A DNA stretch of 35,652 nucleotides from Alphaproteobacteria bacterium (GCA_024640405.1 JAHEFB010000047.1:1-35652); one strand, 5' to 3'; numbered from the stretch's first letter, positions 1 to 8,667 are shown. A program made the numbers and translations. Notes: generated by a model from the sequence alone, not told the origin.

Positions 1-1
1 T

Positions 2-922
2 CCGGTGGTCGCCAATACCTTGATCACCGGTGGCCCGCTCGTTTTTGGTGCACTACTCGGAGCTTTCGGGGTCGGCGCGGTAACCGGCGCCCTGTCCAGC
101 GGCAGGCTGCGCCAGGTATACTCGACCGAAACAATAGTCCGTGCCGCGTCCGTCTTGATTTTCACCGGCACTGTGATCACCGCGGCAAGTACATCCCTGG
201 TCCTGACAATGCCCGCGCTCATGCTGGCCGGAGCAGGTTGGGTTCTGGCGCTGTCGACTTTCAATGTTTCGGTGCAGATGGCGGCACCGCGATGGGTGGT
301 GGCGCGGGCATTGTCATTCTATCAGATGGTGACATTCGGCGGAATGGCGTTCGGCAGCTGGTTCTTCGGCTACGTAGCCACCCATCAGGGCATTTCCATT
401 GCGCTGAATGCCTCTGCAGCGACAATGACGGTGTTTTTCCTGTTGGGCTTCATTCGTCCGCTTCACCAAATCGAGAATGTAAATCTTGAGCCGCTGGACC
501 GGTGGCGGGAACCGGAGATTGCCGTACCGGTGGAGCCAAGAAGCGGCCCGGTGGTCATCACTGTGGAGCACCGCATTGCCGAAAAGGATATCCTGTCATT
601 TTTGCATGTCATGAACGAACGTCGTCGCATTTGCCGCCGCGATGGCTTCCTGAAATGGGCATTGTTGCGTGATCTGGCGGATCCGGAGTTGTGGATTGAG
701 CGGTTTCATGTCCCGACCTGGCTGGATTACGTGCGTGACGCCCAGCGCCGCACCCAGGCCGATGCAGCCAATTATGAGGAGATTCAGAAGCTGCATATCG
801 ACGGCGCCCCCGCCGTCGTTCACCGGATGGTTGAACGCCAGCCGGGCTCGATGCCGGCGGGTCAGTTGCCCGGCGGACGCGAACTCGCCGATCCTTTGAC
901 CGATATCACCAGGGCATCGTAG
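2..922 (+). CDS. MFS_3-type transporter with C-terminal monooxygenase-like domain (5' truncated)
   Basis: The reading frame is open at the left edge, so the N-terminal transmembrane half is missing; a GTG at 5 is merely the first start-like codon. Residues 1-155 are hydrophobic membrane segments rich in Gly/Ala, with an MFS-like stretch (GALLGAFGVGAVTGAL). The last ~130 residues are soluble and resemble the ferredoxin-like tail of DUF894/MFS_3 proteins (VITVEHRIAEKDILSFLHVM, WIERFHVPTWLDYVRDAQRR). This family (EntS-like) is usually annotated as drug or siderophore exporters; the substrate cannot be told here. It converges on the PLP-enzyme gene, with 79 bp between them. Family assignment is firm, function is not. 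Confidence 0.8.
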   Translation, partial: PVVANTLITGGPLVFGALLGAFGVGAVTGALSSGRLRQVYSTETIVRAASVLIFTGTVITAASTSLVLTMPALMLAGAGWVLALSTFNVSVQMAAPRWVVARALSFYQMVTFGGMAFGSWFFGYVATHQGISIALNASAATMTVFFLLGFIRPLHQIENVNLEPLDRWREPEIAVPVEPRSGPVVITVEHRIAEKDILSFLHVMNERRRICRRDGFLKWALLRDLADPELWIERFHVPTWLDYVRDAQRRTQADAANYEEIQKLHIDGAPAVVHRMVERQPGSMPAGQLPGGRELADPLTDITRAS

Positions 923-1001
923 AAAAATGCACTACGACATACATTGGCAGCGACAGGGCGAAGCCAACCCATTGAGCGTTCAGTAGCGCCGGATGCAGCA
1001 G

Positions 1002-2258
1002 TCAGACCAGGCCTTCCAGCCGCTCCAGCATGATGTCCACTTCATCTGCGGTGTTGTAGTGCGCCAGGCCGATGCGCAGTACGCCACCGTCTTTCATCAG
1101 GTTCATGTGGTTGATTGGCTCCAGGGCATAATTGTGTCCAGACCACATGAAGATATTGTCCCTGGCCATTGATTTTGCGGCCTCTCCCGGGTTTTTGCCT
1201 TCCATGGTGATCGCCACGGTTGGCACCCGTCGCGCCAGTGCATTGTCCGATGTGATGCCGCGCACCTTCACGCCTTTGATCGATGACAGTCCGCTTATCA
1301 TTTGCCTGGTCAGCGCCATCTCGTGTCCCATGGCGGCCTGCATGCCGGAAACGACCCGCGACCGTGACAATGGCGTGTCGGCACCGCCATCGTTGCCGAG
1401 CGAGGCGATATACTCGATTGCTCCCAGCGATGCGGCCAGCGTTTCGCGTGGTGCTGTTCCGATTTCAAACTTGGCCGGGGCGCCGTGTTCGAGGGCGGGG
1501 CGCACCTGGTAGGAGAACAGGTTTTCAAGCACTTCGGCGCGGCCATACAGTATACCCTGATGCGGACCAAAGAATTTGTAGGCGGACGATACCAGGAAAT
1601 CGCATCCGATGTCCTGAACATCGATGACGCCGTGTGGCGCAAACTGCACTGCATCCACATAGCTGATTGCCCCGGCACTGCGGGCCTTTGCGCACATGGA
1701 TTTGACGTCGTTGATCGTGCCTGTGCAATTGGAAGCATGTCCAATTGCGACGATCTTTGTTTTGTCGCTCAGAACCTTGTCGATGGCATCGTCGGGAAAC
1801 TCAAACGTGTCAGTGTCAAATTCGATCCATTTCACGGTGGCACCGGTGTCTTCTGCCACCAGAAGCCAGGGCGCAACATTTGAATCGTGATCCATGCGCG
1901 ACAGCACGATTTCATCACCTTCCGTGATGTTCAGGGTTTTCTGCAGGTTGCGCGACATGGCCAATGTGATGGTGGTCATGTTGGCGCCGAATATGACATC
2001 GCGCGCTGAAGGCGCATTGTAGAAATGTGCTGCTGCCACGTGAGCTTCATCGACCAGGGTCCGCGCCATTTCAGACGTCACGAACGCGCCGCCAAGATTG
2101 GCATTTTGCTCGATCATCGCGTGTGTGGCGCGGTCGATCACATGTCTCGGCACTTGTGTTCCGGCGGGATTGTCGAGGTAAATTCGCGGCTTGCCATCGT
2201 CGGCAATGGAAAGGGAAGGAAACTGGGCGCGCACATCGGCGACAGAAAATCCGGTCAT
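1002..2258 (-). CDS. Cysteine-desulfurase-like class-V aminotransferase (TIGR01976 type)
   Basis: This is a fold-type I PLP enzyme of about 418 residues. Visible signs are the N-terminal YLDNPAGTQVP, the central ATP-independent PLP core (GHASNCTGTIND, SYVDAVQFAPH) and the Schiff-base lysine in SSAYKFFGPHQG. It matches the 'cysteine desulfurase family protein' subgroup rather than IscS/SufS; I see no Cys loop placed as in IscS, so desulfurase activity is uncertain. I chose the ATG at 2258 over an upstream in-frame ATG at 2273 because CAGGA lies a good distance before it while the upstream one has no Shine-Dalgarno. It is divergent from the corrinoid-protein gene, sharing a 210-bp control region. 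A link to methylamine metabolism is only suggested by position. Confidence 0.85.
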   Translation of the reverse strand: MTGFSVADVRAQFPSLSIADDGKPRIYLDNPAGTQVPRHVIDRATHAMIEQNANLGGAFVTSEMARTLVDEAHVAAAHFYNAPSARDVIFGANMTTITLAMSRNLQKTLNITEGDEIVLSRMDHDSNVAPWLLVAEDTGATVKWIEFDTDTFEFPDDAIDKVLSDKTKIVAIGHASNCTGTINDVKSMCAKARSAGAISYVDAVQFAPHGVIDVQDIGCDFLVSSAYKFFGPHQGILYGRAEVLENLFSYQVRPALEHGAPAKFEIGTAPRETLAASLGAIEYIASLGNDGGADTPLSRSRVVSGMQAAMGHEMALTRQMISGLSSIKGVKVRGITSDNALARRVPTVAITMEGKNPGEAAKSMARDNIFMWSGHNYALEPINHMNLMKDGGVLRIGLAHYNTADEVDIMLERLEGLV

Positions 2259-2405
2259 GATAATCCTGAGCAAGCATTTGGGGAGGGAAGTTCAATTGCC
2301 GGAACGTGGGCGGTATCGATGCCATCTGTCAAGCAGGCGATGATGTTTTGCCCTGCAGCAGTCGCAATCAGGCAGCTTTTTGTCGCTAGTTCATGCGCAT
2401 GCGTG

Positions 2406-2425
2406 AGTCATAAGCAGCTATGACT
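2406..2425. promoter_or_regulatory. Candidate operator between PLP enzyme and corrinoid-protein genes
   Basis: The sequence AGTCATAAGCAGCTATGACT is an inverted repeat with perfect 7-bp arms and a 6-bp spacer. It ends 43 bp before the corrinoid-protein ATG, in a divergent intergenic region of about 210 bp. The size and symmetry suit a dimeric regulator; no regulator is assigned. It could also form a small RNA hairpin in the 5' leader of the corrinoid gene. Confidence 0.4.
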
Positions 2426-2468
2426 GTTTAATCGCGCCGGGCACACCAAGTCTTTTGTGGAGAAGATA

Positions 2469-3167
2469 ATGACTGACGAAGACGATCTCGACCTGCGGTC
2501 TCTGGATGATGAAGAGCTTACCCAGCAGATGCATGACGACCTTTACGACGGTCTCAAGGAAGAGATCGAGGAAGGCGTGCACATTCTGCTTGAGCGCGGC
2601 TGGACACCATACAAGGTCCTGACCGAAGCCCTGGTTGAGGGTATGCGCATTGTCGGTATCGACTTCCGCGACGGCATTCTGTTTGTGCCGGAAGTGCTGC
2701 TGGCTGCCAACGCCATGAAGGCCGGCATGTCGATTCTCAAACCGTTGCTGGCCGAAACCGGCGCACCTCGCGTTGGCAAGATGGTCATCGGCACGGTCAA
2801 GGGTGACATTCACGATATCGGCAAGAACCTCGTCTCGATGATGATGGAGGGCGCCGGTTTTGAAGTAATCAACATCGGTATCAACAATCCGGTCGAGAAA
2901 TACCTTGAAGCCATTGAAGAGCATCAACCCGACATTCTTGGCATGTCCGCGCTGTTGACCACCACCATGCCGTACATGAAGGTTGTGATCGATACCCTGA
3001 AGGAAAAGGGTATGCGCGATGACTATATCGTGCTGGTCGGTGGCGCGCCTTTGAACGAGGAATTTGCGGCTGCCATCGGTGCCGATGCCTACTGCCGTGA
3101 TGCTGCCGTCGCCGTCGAAACCGCCAAGGAATTCATGGCGCGCAAGCACAATCAGGTCACTGCCTGA
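2469..3167 (+). CDS. Corrinoid (cobalamin-binding) protein for methyltransferase system, MttC/MtbC family
   Basis: This 232-residue protein carries the methyl group between MttB-type methyltransferases and methyl-THF. Residues 15-95 form the helical B12-binding cap; the Rossmann domain follows with GTVKGDIHDIGKNLV, where D113-x-H115-x-x-G118 supplies the lower-ligand histidine (codon at 2811). Later GMSALLTTTM and LVGGAPL are typical of the B12 fold. Start at 2469 is supported by GGAG at 2459-2462; an in-frame GTG at 2457 overlaps that site and is unlikely. The first 36 residues hold 16 Asp/Glu and only two basic residues. It is the only corrinoid protein in the window and probably serves several MttB paralogues. 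It is monocistronic with its own terminator. Confidence 0.95.
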   Translation: MTDEDDLDLRSLDDEELTQQMHDDLYDGLKEEIEEGVHILLERGWTPYKVLTEALVEGMRIVGIDFRDGILFVPEVLLAANAMKAGMSILKPLLAETGAPRVGKMVIGTVKGDIHDIGKNLVSMMMEGAGFEVINIGINNPVEKYLEAIEEHQPDILGMSALLTTTMPYMKVVIDTLKEKGMRDDYIVLVGGAPLNEEFAAAIGADAYCRDAAVAVETAKEFMARKHNQVTA

Positions 3168-3254
3168 CGAACGTTCACTTGCTGGCTGATTGCCCCGTAT
3201 CTGCAGCCAATTGCGTCATTGGCATAATCTGCACTGCAAAATCCGGATCAAATT

Positions 3255-3290
3255 GATCGCCGGGGTTCTCCCGGCGATCTTGTGTTTTGC
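3255..3290 (+). terminator. Rho-independent terminator after corrinoid-protein gene
   Basis: There is a perfect 10-bp stem, GATCGCCGGG (3255-3264) with CCCGGCGATC (3270-3279), and a 5-nt loop. It is followed by TTGTGTTTTG. It lies 88 bp after the corrinoid-protein stop and before the phosphatase gene, separating the two transcripts. Confidence 0.8.
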
Positions 3291-3344
3291 CTTGGCCTCT
3301 GCGAATTTTTTGCATCACCGTCAAGAGTAAAGGTCATTGGGTAA

Positions 3345-4067
3345 ATGGCGTGCCTCTATTACGCAATCGGCGACGTTCACGGTCGCGATGATCTTCTGGA
3401 AGTGCTGCACGAACGCATCTCTGCTTTTCATCACATGCACTATGCTGGCAGGCCCGCCACGATCTTGCATATTGGTGATTACATCGACAGAGGTGCAAAC
3501 AGTGTCGCCGTCATCGACAGGCTGATGGCAGGCGTGGCCGGCTTTGAGATGATATGTCTGAAAGGCAACCACGAAGACATGATGCTGACATGCCTGGACG
3601 CCAATGACCGACTGGCGTGGGACAACTGGTTTCGAAATGGGGCGGGTGAAACGCTGGGATCACTGGGTGTTTCTCTCCAGCCCGGTGAATGCGGTTCCGC
3701 CCAACTGGAGCAAGCACTGGGAGCTCGCCGGATATCCTGGCTTCGATCCCTGCCGCTCTATCATCGGGCGCAGCAACATCTGTATGTGCATGCGGGAATT
3801 GTTCCGGGCAAGTCGATCGGGCAGCAGCAGGAAAAGGACCTGTTGTGGATACGCGATCATTTCCTGGACTATGAAGGCGATCACGGATGCCGGGTGGTGC
3901 ATGGTCATACTCCCGCAGATCAGCCAGTTGTTCGTCCAAACAGGATTTGTGTCGATACGGGCGTTATTTCCACTGGCATACTGACCGCGGCTGTTCTCGA
4001 TGGCGTACAGGAACCCTTGTTTTTGACTGCAGAAGGTGAGCCCGGAAAAGGGCCTGTCAGGCGCTGA
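3345..4067 (+). CDS. Metallophosphoesterase / PPP-type serine-threonine protein phosphatase
   Basis: The protein has 240 residues with all metal-binding signatures of the PPP/calcineurin-like fold: GDVHG (9-13), GDYIDRG (44-50), GNHE (74-77), then HAGI and GHTP in the C-terminal half, and a final CVDTG. This layout matches bacterial PrpA/ApaH-like phosphatases of about 220-250 residues. Substrate (phosphoprotein or dinucleotide polyphosphate) cannot be decided. No signal peptide, so cytosolic. AAAGG about 12 nt before the ATG is an acceptable ribosome binding site. It has its own intergenic regions on both sides, so probably its own promoter. Confidence 0.92.
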   Translation: MACLYYAIGDVHGRDDLLEVLHERISAFHHMHYAGRPATILHIGDYIDRGANSVAVIDRLMAGVAGFEMICLKGNHEDMMLTCLDANDRLAWDNWFRNGAGETLGSLGVSLQPGECGSAQLEQALGARRISWLRSLPLYHRAQQHLYVHAGIVPGKSIGQQQEKDLLWIRDHFLDYEGDHGCRVVHGHTPADQPVVRPNRICVDTGVISTGILTAAVLDGVQEPLFLTAEGEPGKGPVRR

Positions 4068-4249
4068 CTTTGGCTATACAGGGTCCAGGATGAGATCGTT
4101 TCCCCACCTGTTTTCTGCGAAAAAACGCGTAGTCGCGCCGGTTTGTGACATTCTGCACATCCTCTTGATTACAAGTTCGTCATCTTTCCTGACATCGACG
4201 TGATTGAACACGAAACAGAACAAACAGGAAAAAACGAGGAAACAGACCC

Positions 4250-4534
4250 ATGACCACAATTCGCAACACGGCAATCGCCACCGTCGCAGCCATCACCATC
4301 GCGTTCTCAATGGCCACGCCGGCCAACGCCCTGAGCACCGGTGAGAAAATCGGTATCGGCCTCGGCGCATTCGGTGCCGCAGCGGCCATAGCAAGCGGCG
4401 GCGCCTATTATGGTTATTATGATGGTGATTATCGCGGTGGCCGCCACTATCGCCGTTCAGCCCGCCGTTGCGCACGCCGGTTTGGCTGGCACACATGGCG
4501 CTGGGAACGCTGCATGCGCCGCCGCGGTTACTGA
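4250..4534 (+). CDS. Small secreted Gly/Tyr/Arg-rich protein of unknown function
   Basis: It is a 94-residue protein with a clear Sec signal peptide: a short basic start (MTTIRN), a hydrophobic core and a likely cleavage after ANA near residue 27. A second glycine/alanine-rich hydrophobic stretch (IGIGLGAFGAAAAIASGGAYYG) follows, then a very basic tail with many Arg, Tyr and Trp and two spaced Cys (RRCARRFGWHTWRWERCMRR). Similar small exported proteins of alphaproteobacteria often have a glycine-zipper-like segment and a Cys/Arg tail. An AGGA/GAGG purine-rich stretch precedes the ATG. No function is recognised; envelope location is inferred. Confidence 0.75.
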   Translation: MTTIRNTAIATVAAITIAFSMATPANALSTGEKIGIGLGAFGAAAAIASGGAYYGYYDGDYRGGRHYRRSARRCARRFGWHTWRWERCMRRRGY

Positions 4535-4565
4535 GTTACCAGCTGAATTTTTCAATAAACACACG

Positions 4566-4602
4566 AACGTCGCCGGAAATTTCGGCGGCGTTTGTCGTTT
4601 TC
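4566..4602 (+). terminator. Rho-independent terminator after small secreted protein
   Basis: Arms AACGTCGCCG (4566-4575) and CGGCGGCGTT (4583-4592) form 10 pairs including one G-U. They enclose a 7-nt loop and are followed by TTTGTCGTTTTC. The hairpin lies 31 bp after the stop codon. It overlaps any upstream start of the DUF1638 frame, which supports the later ATG for that gene. Confidence 0.75.
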
Positions 4603-4642
4603 AGCACCTCAGGCCCTCGCTGGTGGCTCTATAATTATCGAC

Positions 4643-5275
4643 ATGAAACAACTGGATCCTGAAGAGAAATTTGAGTTTCGCAAGAATTCCGGCGATGTGC
4701 TGATCATTGCCTGCGGTGCCCTCGCGCGAGAGATGGTGGCACTGATCGAGCTTAACCGGTGGTCTCATCTGGATATCCAGTGTCTGCCTGCCATCTGGCA
4801 CAATACCCCGGACAAGATTCCCGATGGTGTGCGCAATGCCATACACAAGGCCCGCGCAACCGGAAGATACCGTGAAATTTTCATTGCTTACGGGGATTGC
4901 GGTACCGGCGGATTGCTTGACAGGGTTATCGAGGAAGAGCGTGTAGGGCGCATTGACGGGCCGCATTGCTATTCATTTTTTTCAGGCAACGACAAATGGG
5001 CCGCCCACCAGGACGACGAAATCACGGCGTTCTATCTGACGGACTATCTGGCGCGGCATTTCGACAAGCTGATCTGGCAGGGTTTCGGCATGGCGGCACA
5101 TCCCGAGCTGCGCGACATGATGTTTTCCAATTACACCAAGGTTGTTTATCTGGCCCAGACCGAAGATGAAAACTTGCAGGAAATGGCCAGACAGGCGGCC
5201 CGGAAACTGCAACTGGAATACGAATACCGTTTTACCGGCTATGGTGACCTTGAAGTAGACATGGCTTCGCTTTAG
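4643..5275 (+). CDS. DUF1638 family protein
   Basis: The 210-residue protein matches the conserved DUF1638 (PF07796) family: IIACGALAREMVALI near the N-terminus, LPAIWHNTPDKIP, and the glycine-rich YGDCGTGGLLD, followed by CYSFFSG. The family has no established activity; to my knowledge its members often sit beside MttB-type methyltransferase and corrinoid genes in bacteria and methanogens, which fits this window. Three cysteines (IACGAL, YGDCGTG, HCYSFF) are candidates for metal binding or catalysis. The ATG at 4643 is preferred because an earlier in-frame TTG at 4592 falls in the upstream terminator; its Shine-Dalgarno is weak. Followed on the same strand by ytoQ after 111 bp. Confidence 0.88.
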   Translation: MKQLDPEEKFEFRKNSGDVLIIACGALAREMVALIELNRWSHLDIQCLPAIWHNTPDKIPDGVRNAIHKARATGRYREIFIAYGDCGTGGLLDRVIEEERVGRIDGPHCYSFFSGNDKWAAHQDDEITAFYLTDYLARHFDKLIWQGFGMAAHPELRDMMFSNYTKVVYLAQTEDENLQEMARQAARKLQLEYEYRFTGYGDLEVDMASL

Positions 5276-5386
5276 GCCGTGTAAACGCAGCGCCTGGATA
5301 TGCAAATCCACCATGCGGTTTCGCAATTCCGGTTCAGCCCGCTATACCGGGTTCTAATTCTGGATCAAACATGAAGGTAAAGCGAT

Positions 5387-5845
5387 ATGACCTGGAACGT
5401 TTATCTGTCGGGCGAAATACACACCAACTGGCGCGAAGAACTGGAAGAAGGCACAAAGACCGCAGGCCTGCCTGTCAGTTTTTCTGCTCCCGTCACCAAT
5501 CACCCCGCATCTGACGATTGCGGTGTGGTCATTCTCGGTGACGAACCCAACAAATATTGGCATGACAACAAGGGCGCCAACGTAAATTCGATCCGCACCC
5601 GTACGCTGATCGAGAAGGCGGATGTTGTTGTGGTGCGCTTCGGTGAGAAGTACAAACAGTGGAATGCGGCGTTTGATGCAGGTTATGCGTCTGCGCTCGG
5701 CAAGGCGGTCATCATCATGCACGGGCCGGAACACCAGCATCCGCTGAAAGAGGTCGACGCCGCGGCGCTTGCCGTGACTGAAACACCGGCGCAGGTTGTC
5801 GACATTTTGCGATATGTGATCAATGGCGAGTTGAAGGGCTATTAG
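5387..5845 (+). CDS. ytoQ: YtoQ family protein
   Basis: This is a 152-residue protein with the YtoQ signature: start MTWNVYLSGEIHTNWR, then the FSAPVTNHPASDDCG region, ILGDEPNKYWHDNKGANVNS and RFGEKYKQWNAAFDAGYASA. The fold is related to nucleoside 2-deoxyribosyltransferases (TIGR03646/PF11071), with E and D residues placed similarly, but no reaction is proven for the family. AAGG lies 11 nt before the ATG. The amidohydrolase gene begins 12 bp after the stop, so the two are probably cotranscribed. Full-length for the family. Confidence 0.9.
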   Translation: MTWNVYLSGEIHTNWREELEEGTKTAGLPVSFSAPVTNHPASDDCGVVILGDEPNKYWHDNKGANVNSIRTRTLIEKADVVVVRFGEKYKQWNAAFDAGYASALGKAVIIMHGPEHQHPLKEVDAAALAVTETPAQVVDILRYVINGELKGY

Positions 5846-5857
5846 AGGGTTTCCTGG

Positions 5858-7531
5858 ATGGCCGAGCATGCTGACCGGATTATCACCAATGGACGGTTGA
5901 TCACATTCGATGACGTTGCATCCGGCGCCGAGGCGATTGCGGTCCGTGACGGTCTCATCATGGCGGTGGGCAGCGCCGATGACATCTCCAATCTCGCAGG
6001 CCCCGACACCATCACCCATGACGCGGCAGGGGCGACCGTGTTGCCCGGTTTCATCGAAAGTCATGCGCATTTGTTCAGCGGTGCTGCCGAACTTGATGCG
6101 CTCAACCTGATGAACACAAAGGGTGAAGAGGCGCTTGGGCGCGCAGTTCATGAGTATGCTGCAGCGCGACCCGGCAACCAGATGATTTATGCGGCCTGCT
6201 GCCACTATGACGTTCTCGGCACCGGCATGGCCGCGGCACGTCAGGTCCTGGACAGGATCATGCCGGACCGTCCGTTTGCCATGATGGCGCATGATCACCA
6301 TACCGCGTGGGCAAATACCAGGGCTCTTGAAGCGGCGGGCATCCTGCACGGCGGTGATGCCGGCGAAGGATCTGAAATCGTTGTCGGCGCAGATGGTCTG
6401 GCAACGGGCGAACTGCGCGAGACAGGCGCGTTCAAAGGCGTCCTTGCCCAGACTGCGACCGGCGGGCGCGAGATGCTTGGCTACGTTACAGGCGAAGACC
6501 CTTCACCGGCCGCCACAATGGCCGAACGCGCCGTCGACAAGGATATCATTGCCCGGGGTCTGCAGCATTGTGCCGCCAGCGGCATTACCTCCATTCACAA
6601 TATGGATGGCAACTTTTATCAGCTTTCGCTGCTGGATGAACTGAAGGCGGACGGTAGATTGTTGTGCCGCACACAGGTGCCTTATCATCTCAAGCGCCAC
6701 CATCCGCTGGACATGCTGGACGAAGCCGGCGAAATGCATCGCCGCTACCATGATGACATGCTGTGGTCCGGTCGGGTCAAGATGTTCATGGATGGCGTGA
6801 TTGACTCCCGAACCGCCTTCATGCTGCGCGATTACCCGGATGATCCCGGCAATTGCGGCAGCCCCTTGTTCAGCGCCGATCATTTTAGTGAAGCCTGTAT
6901 TCGGTCCGACGCAGATGAACTGCAGATCAGTGTTCATGCCATTGGTGACGCTGCCATCCGGCGCGCACTTGACGGCTATCAGGCTGCTCGCGATGCCAAT
7001 GGAGTGAGAGATAGCCGTCACCGGATCGAGCACGTTGAAGTGCTGCATCCAGATGACCTGCCGCGCCTTGTCAGTCTTGGAGTGATTGCCTCGATGCAGC
7101 CACTGCATTCCCCAAGCGGCGGATTGTTTCCGGCACCGGCACCGGGGCGCATCCTGCATGAAGATCAACTCGCACTTTCCTTTGCGTGGCAGGCAATCCG
7201 TGATACTGGCGCGACCTTGATTTTCTCAACAGACTGGCCGGTGGTGCCGGTTGAGGTCATGCCGTCAATCAAGGGAGCCTGCGTCCAGCGGAATCTGGGC
7301 CGCAGTTGGCGCGATCACCATCAGAGCTTGCACAATGCACTTGCCGCTTACACGAGAGACGGCGCATATGCGGAATTTAGTGAACAGCGCAAAGGCCGGT
7401 TGAAGGCAGGGATGTTGGCCGACATTGTTGTGATGTCTGATGACCTGCAGACCATGGAAGTTGAGAATCTTGACAAGGCCAGTGCGGTTTTGACGGTGTG
7501 CGGCGGACGCATAACCCACCGGGCTGCATAG
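5858..7531 (+). CDS. YtcJ-type metal-dependent amidohydrolase
   Basis: It is a 557-residue member of the amidohydrolase_3 family. Metal ligands are visible in order: FIESHAHLF (HxH, about residue 68), KMFMDGVIDSRTAF (region of the carboxylated lysine, about 308), SVHAIGDAAI, HRIEHVEVLHPDDL and FSTDWPV (final Asp). The N-terminal DRIITNGRLIT and C-terminal GRLKAGMLADIVVM strands form the usual beta-sandwich. Such enzymes hydrolyse amide or related C-N bonds; the substrate is not predictable. GAGGG precedes the ATG, 12 bp after ytoQ. The gene ends at a strong bidirectional terminator. No direct evidence ties it to methylamine breakdown, but an N-acyl or cyclic amide substrate would fit. Confidence 0.88.
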   Translation: MAEHADRIITNGRLITFDDVASGAEAIAVRDGLIMAVGSADDISNLAGPDTITHDAAGATVLPGFIESHAHLFSGAAELDALNLMNTKGEEALGRAVHEYAAARPGNQMIYAACCHYDVLGTGMAAARQVLDRIMPDRPFAMMAHDHHTAWANTRALEAAGILHGGDAGEGSEIVVGADGLATGELRETGAFKGVLAQTATGGREMLGYVTGEDPSPAATMAERAVDKDIIARGLQHCAASGITSIHNMDGNFYQLSLLDELKADGRLLCRTQVPYHLKRHHPLDMLDEAGEMHRRYHDDMLWSGRVKMFMDGVIDSRTAFMLRDYPDDPGNCGSPLFSADHFSEACIRSDADELQISVHAIGDAAIRRALDGYQAARDANGVRDSRHRIEHVEVLHPDDLPRLVSLGVIASMQPLHSPSGGLFPAPAPGRILHEDQLALSFAWQAIRDTGATLIFSTDWPVVPVEVMPSIKGACVQRNLGRSWRDHHQSLHNALAAYTRDGAYAEFSEQRKGRLKAGMLADIVVMSDDLQTMEVENLDKASAVLTVCGGRITHRAA

Positions 7532-7550
7532 AAATGCCCCGAACAATAAA

Positions 7551-7587
7551 AGCCGGGATGGTGCAACATCCCGGCTCAATTTCTTTT
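7551..7587. terminator. Bidirectional terminator between amidohydrolase and potD-like genes
   Basis: A perfect 10-bp stem, AGCCGGGATG (7551-7560) and CATCCCGGCT (7567-7576), has a 6-nt loop. It is flanked by CAATTTCTTTTC on the right and by AATAAA on the left, which reads TTTATT on the minus strand. The two genes converge on it, so it can end transcription in both directions. Confidence 0.9.
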
Positions 7588-7598
7588 CAAACTGGGAA

Positions 7599-8633
7599 CT
7601 ACTTCTGAAGTTCGGTCCAGATTGCCGTATACAGCTTTTGCACTTCCGGCGAGCAGGTCGGTACAAAATGGCCGGCCTTGGCAAACTCTTCGGGAATAAT
7701 CACCTCAGGTGCGCTGAGCATGTCTTCCGGCATGAATTTTTCAGATCCCTTGATGCCATTTGCATAGCGCGCAAATGCTGAAATCAGGGCGGCGTTTTCC
7801 GGGTCCATGATGAAATTCAGGAACGTCTTGGCATTATCGACATTCTTGGCGTCCTTCAGGATGGCAGCGCTGTCCATCCACAATGAATATCCTTCACGCG
7901 GATAGCCGTATTTGACGTTTGCGTTTTTCAGGCGTGCGCGGAAAGCGGCGCCGTTCCAGTACAGCGACGCAGCAAGATCGCCACCGGCGATTTTTTCGAT
8001 CACGCCATATTCCATCGACAGCCACTTGGGTTTTGCAGCTACCAGCACATCACGGGCTTTTTTCAGTGCCTCCTTGTCGTCGGTGCAGGGCTCGCTGCCG
8101 ATGTAACGCAACACTGTGCCCATCACGTCGCCCATTTCCGGGGCCACGTTGATCTTGCCGACGAGTTCTTCCGGCGGATCAAAAATGATCTTCGATGTGT
8201 TGATATCGCCCTTGTAGACGGCGGTATCGACCATTACGCCAACGCTGCCCCACTGCCATGGCACCGTGTAATGGCGGCCTGGATCCCAGTCGACGTTGAT
8301 CCATTCTTCCTTCATGTTCTTGAAATTCGGCATCTGGTCGGGCCGTGATTCCAGAAGCAGACCCTCCTTGACCCAGATTGGCACGTAGCTTGACGACGGT
8401 ACCACCATGTCAAAACCGTGGCCGCCGGCCTTGATCTTGGCCAGAGCTGAATCATTGTCGTCATAACCGGTCACATTGACCTTGATGCCATGTTCCTTTT
8501 CAAATTTCTCAAGAAGCTTGGGATTGGTGTAGTTGCCCCAGTTGAACAGGTTCAATTCACCCGCCGCCTGGGCAGTCCCGCCACCCAGCACCATGGCCAG
8601 GCCGATAGCGGCTGCTGATAGTTTCTTCCACAT
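7599..8633 (-). CDS. potD: Periplasmic polyamine-type solute-binding protein (PotD/PotF family)
   Basis: The 344-residue protein begins with a Sec signal peptide ([23 protein letters not shown]) and continues as a PotD-like binding protein. By eye against E. coli PotD, the ligand-cage aromatics are kept: FNWGNY (Trp and Tyr), YWNGAAF (Trp) and LWMDSAAI (Trp and Asp). The Thr after the first Trp is Gly, and the DDAREV loop of PotD with its Asp/Glu reads PEMGDV. It probably binds a polyamine or another cationic amine; a quaternary amine is possible given the neighbours. GGGAGA sits 7 nt before the ATG. It is the last gene of an ATPase-permease-permease-binding-protein operon, the gene order of potABCD. 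Confidence 0.88.
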   Translation of the reverse strand: MWKKLSAAAIGLAMVLGGGTAQAAGELNLFNWGNYTNPKLLEKFEKEHGIKVNVTGYDDNDSALAKIKAGGHGFDMVVPSSSYVPIWVKEGLLLESRPDQMPNFKNMKEEWINVDWDPGRHYTVPWQWGSVGVMVDTAVYKGDINTSKIIFDPPEELVGKINVAPEMGDVMGTVLRYIGSEPCTDDKEALKKARDVLVAAKPKWLSMEYGVIEKIAGGDLAASLYWNGAAFRARLKNANVKYGYPREGYSLWMDSAAILKDAKNVDNAKTFLNFIMDPENAALISAFARYANGIKGSEKFMPEDMLSAPEVIIPEEFAKAGHFVPTCSPEVQKLYTAIWTELQK

Positions 8634-8667
8634 ACTGACGTCTCCCTTTTTGTAATGGACTTAAATC

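Noticed and set aside
2418..3149. 243-residue open frame on the minus strand
   Set aside because: It mirrors the corrinoid-protein gene, which has clear B12 motifs; the His-rich, motif-free translation is typical of an antisense shadow.
5354..6349. 331-residue open frame on the minus strand across ytoQ and the amidohydrolase
   Set aside because: It spans two well-supported genes on the other strand and shows no family motif or ribosome site.
6503..7168. 221-residue open frame antisense to the amidohydrolase
   Set aside because: No recognisable motif, and the sense frame carries the full metal-ligand set.
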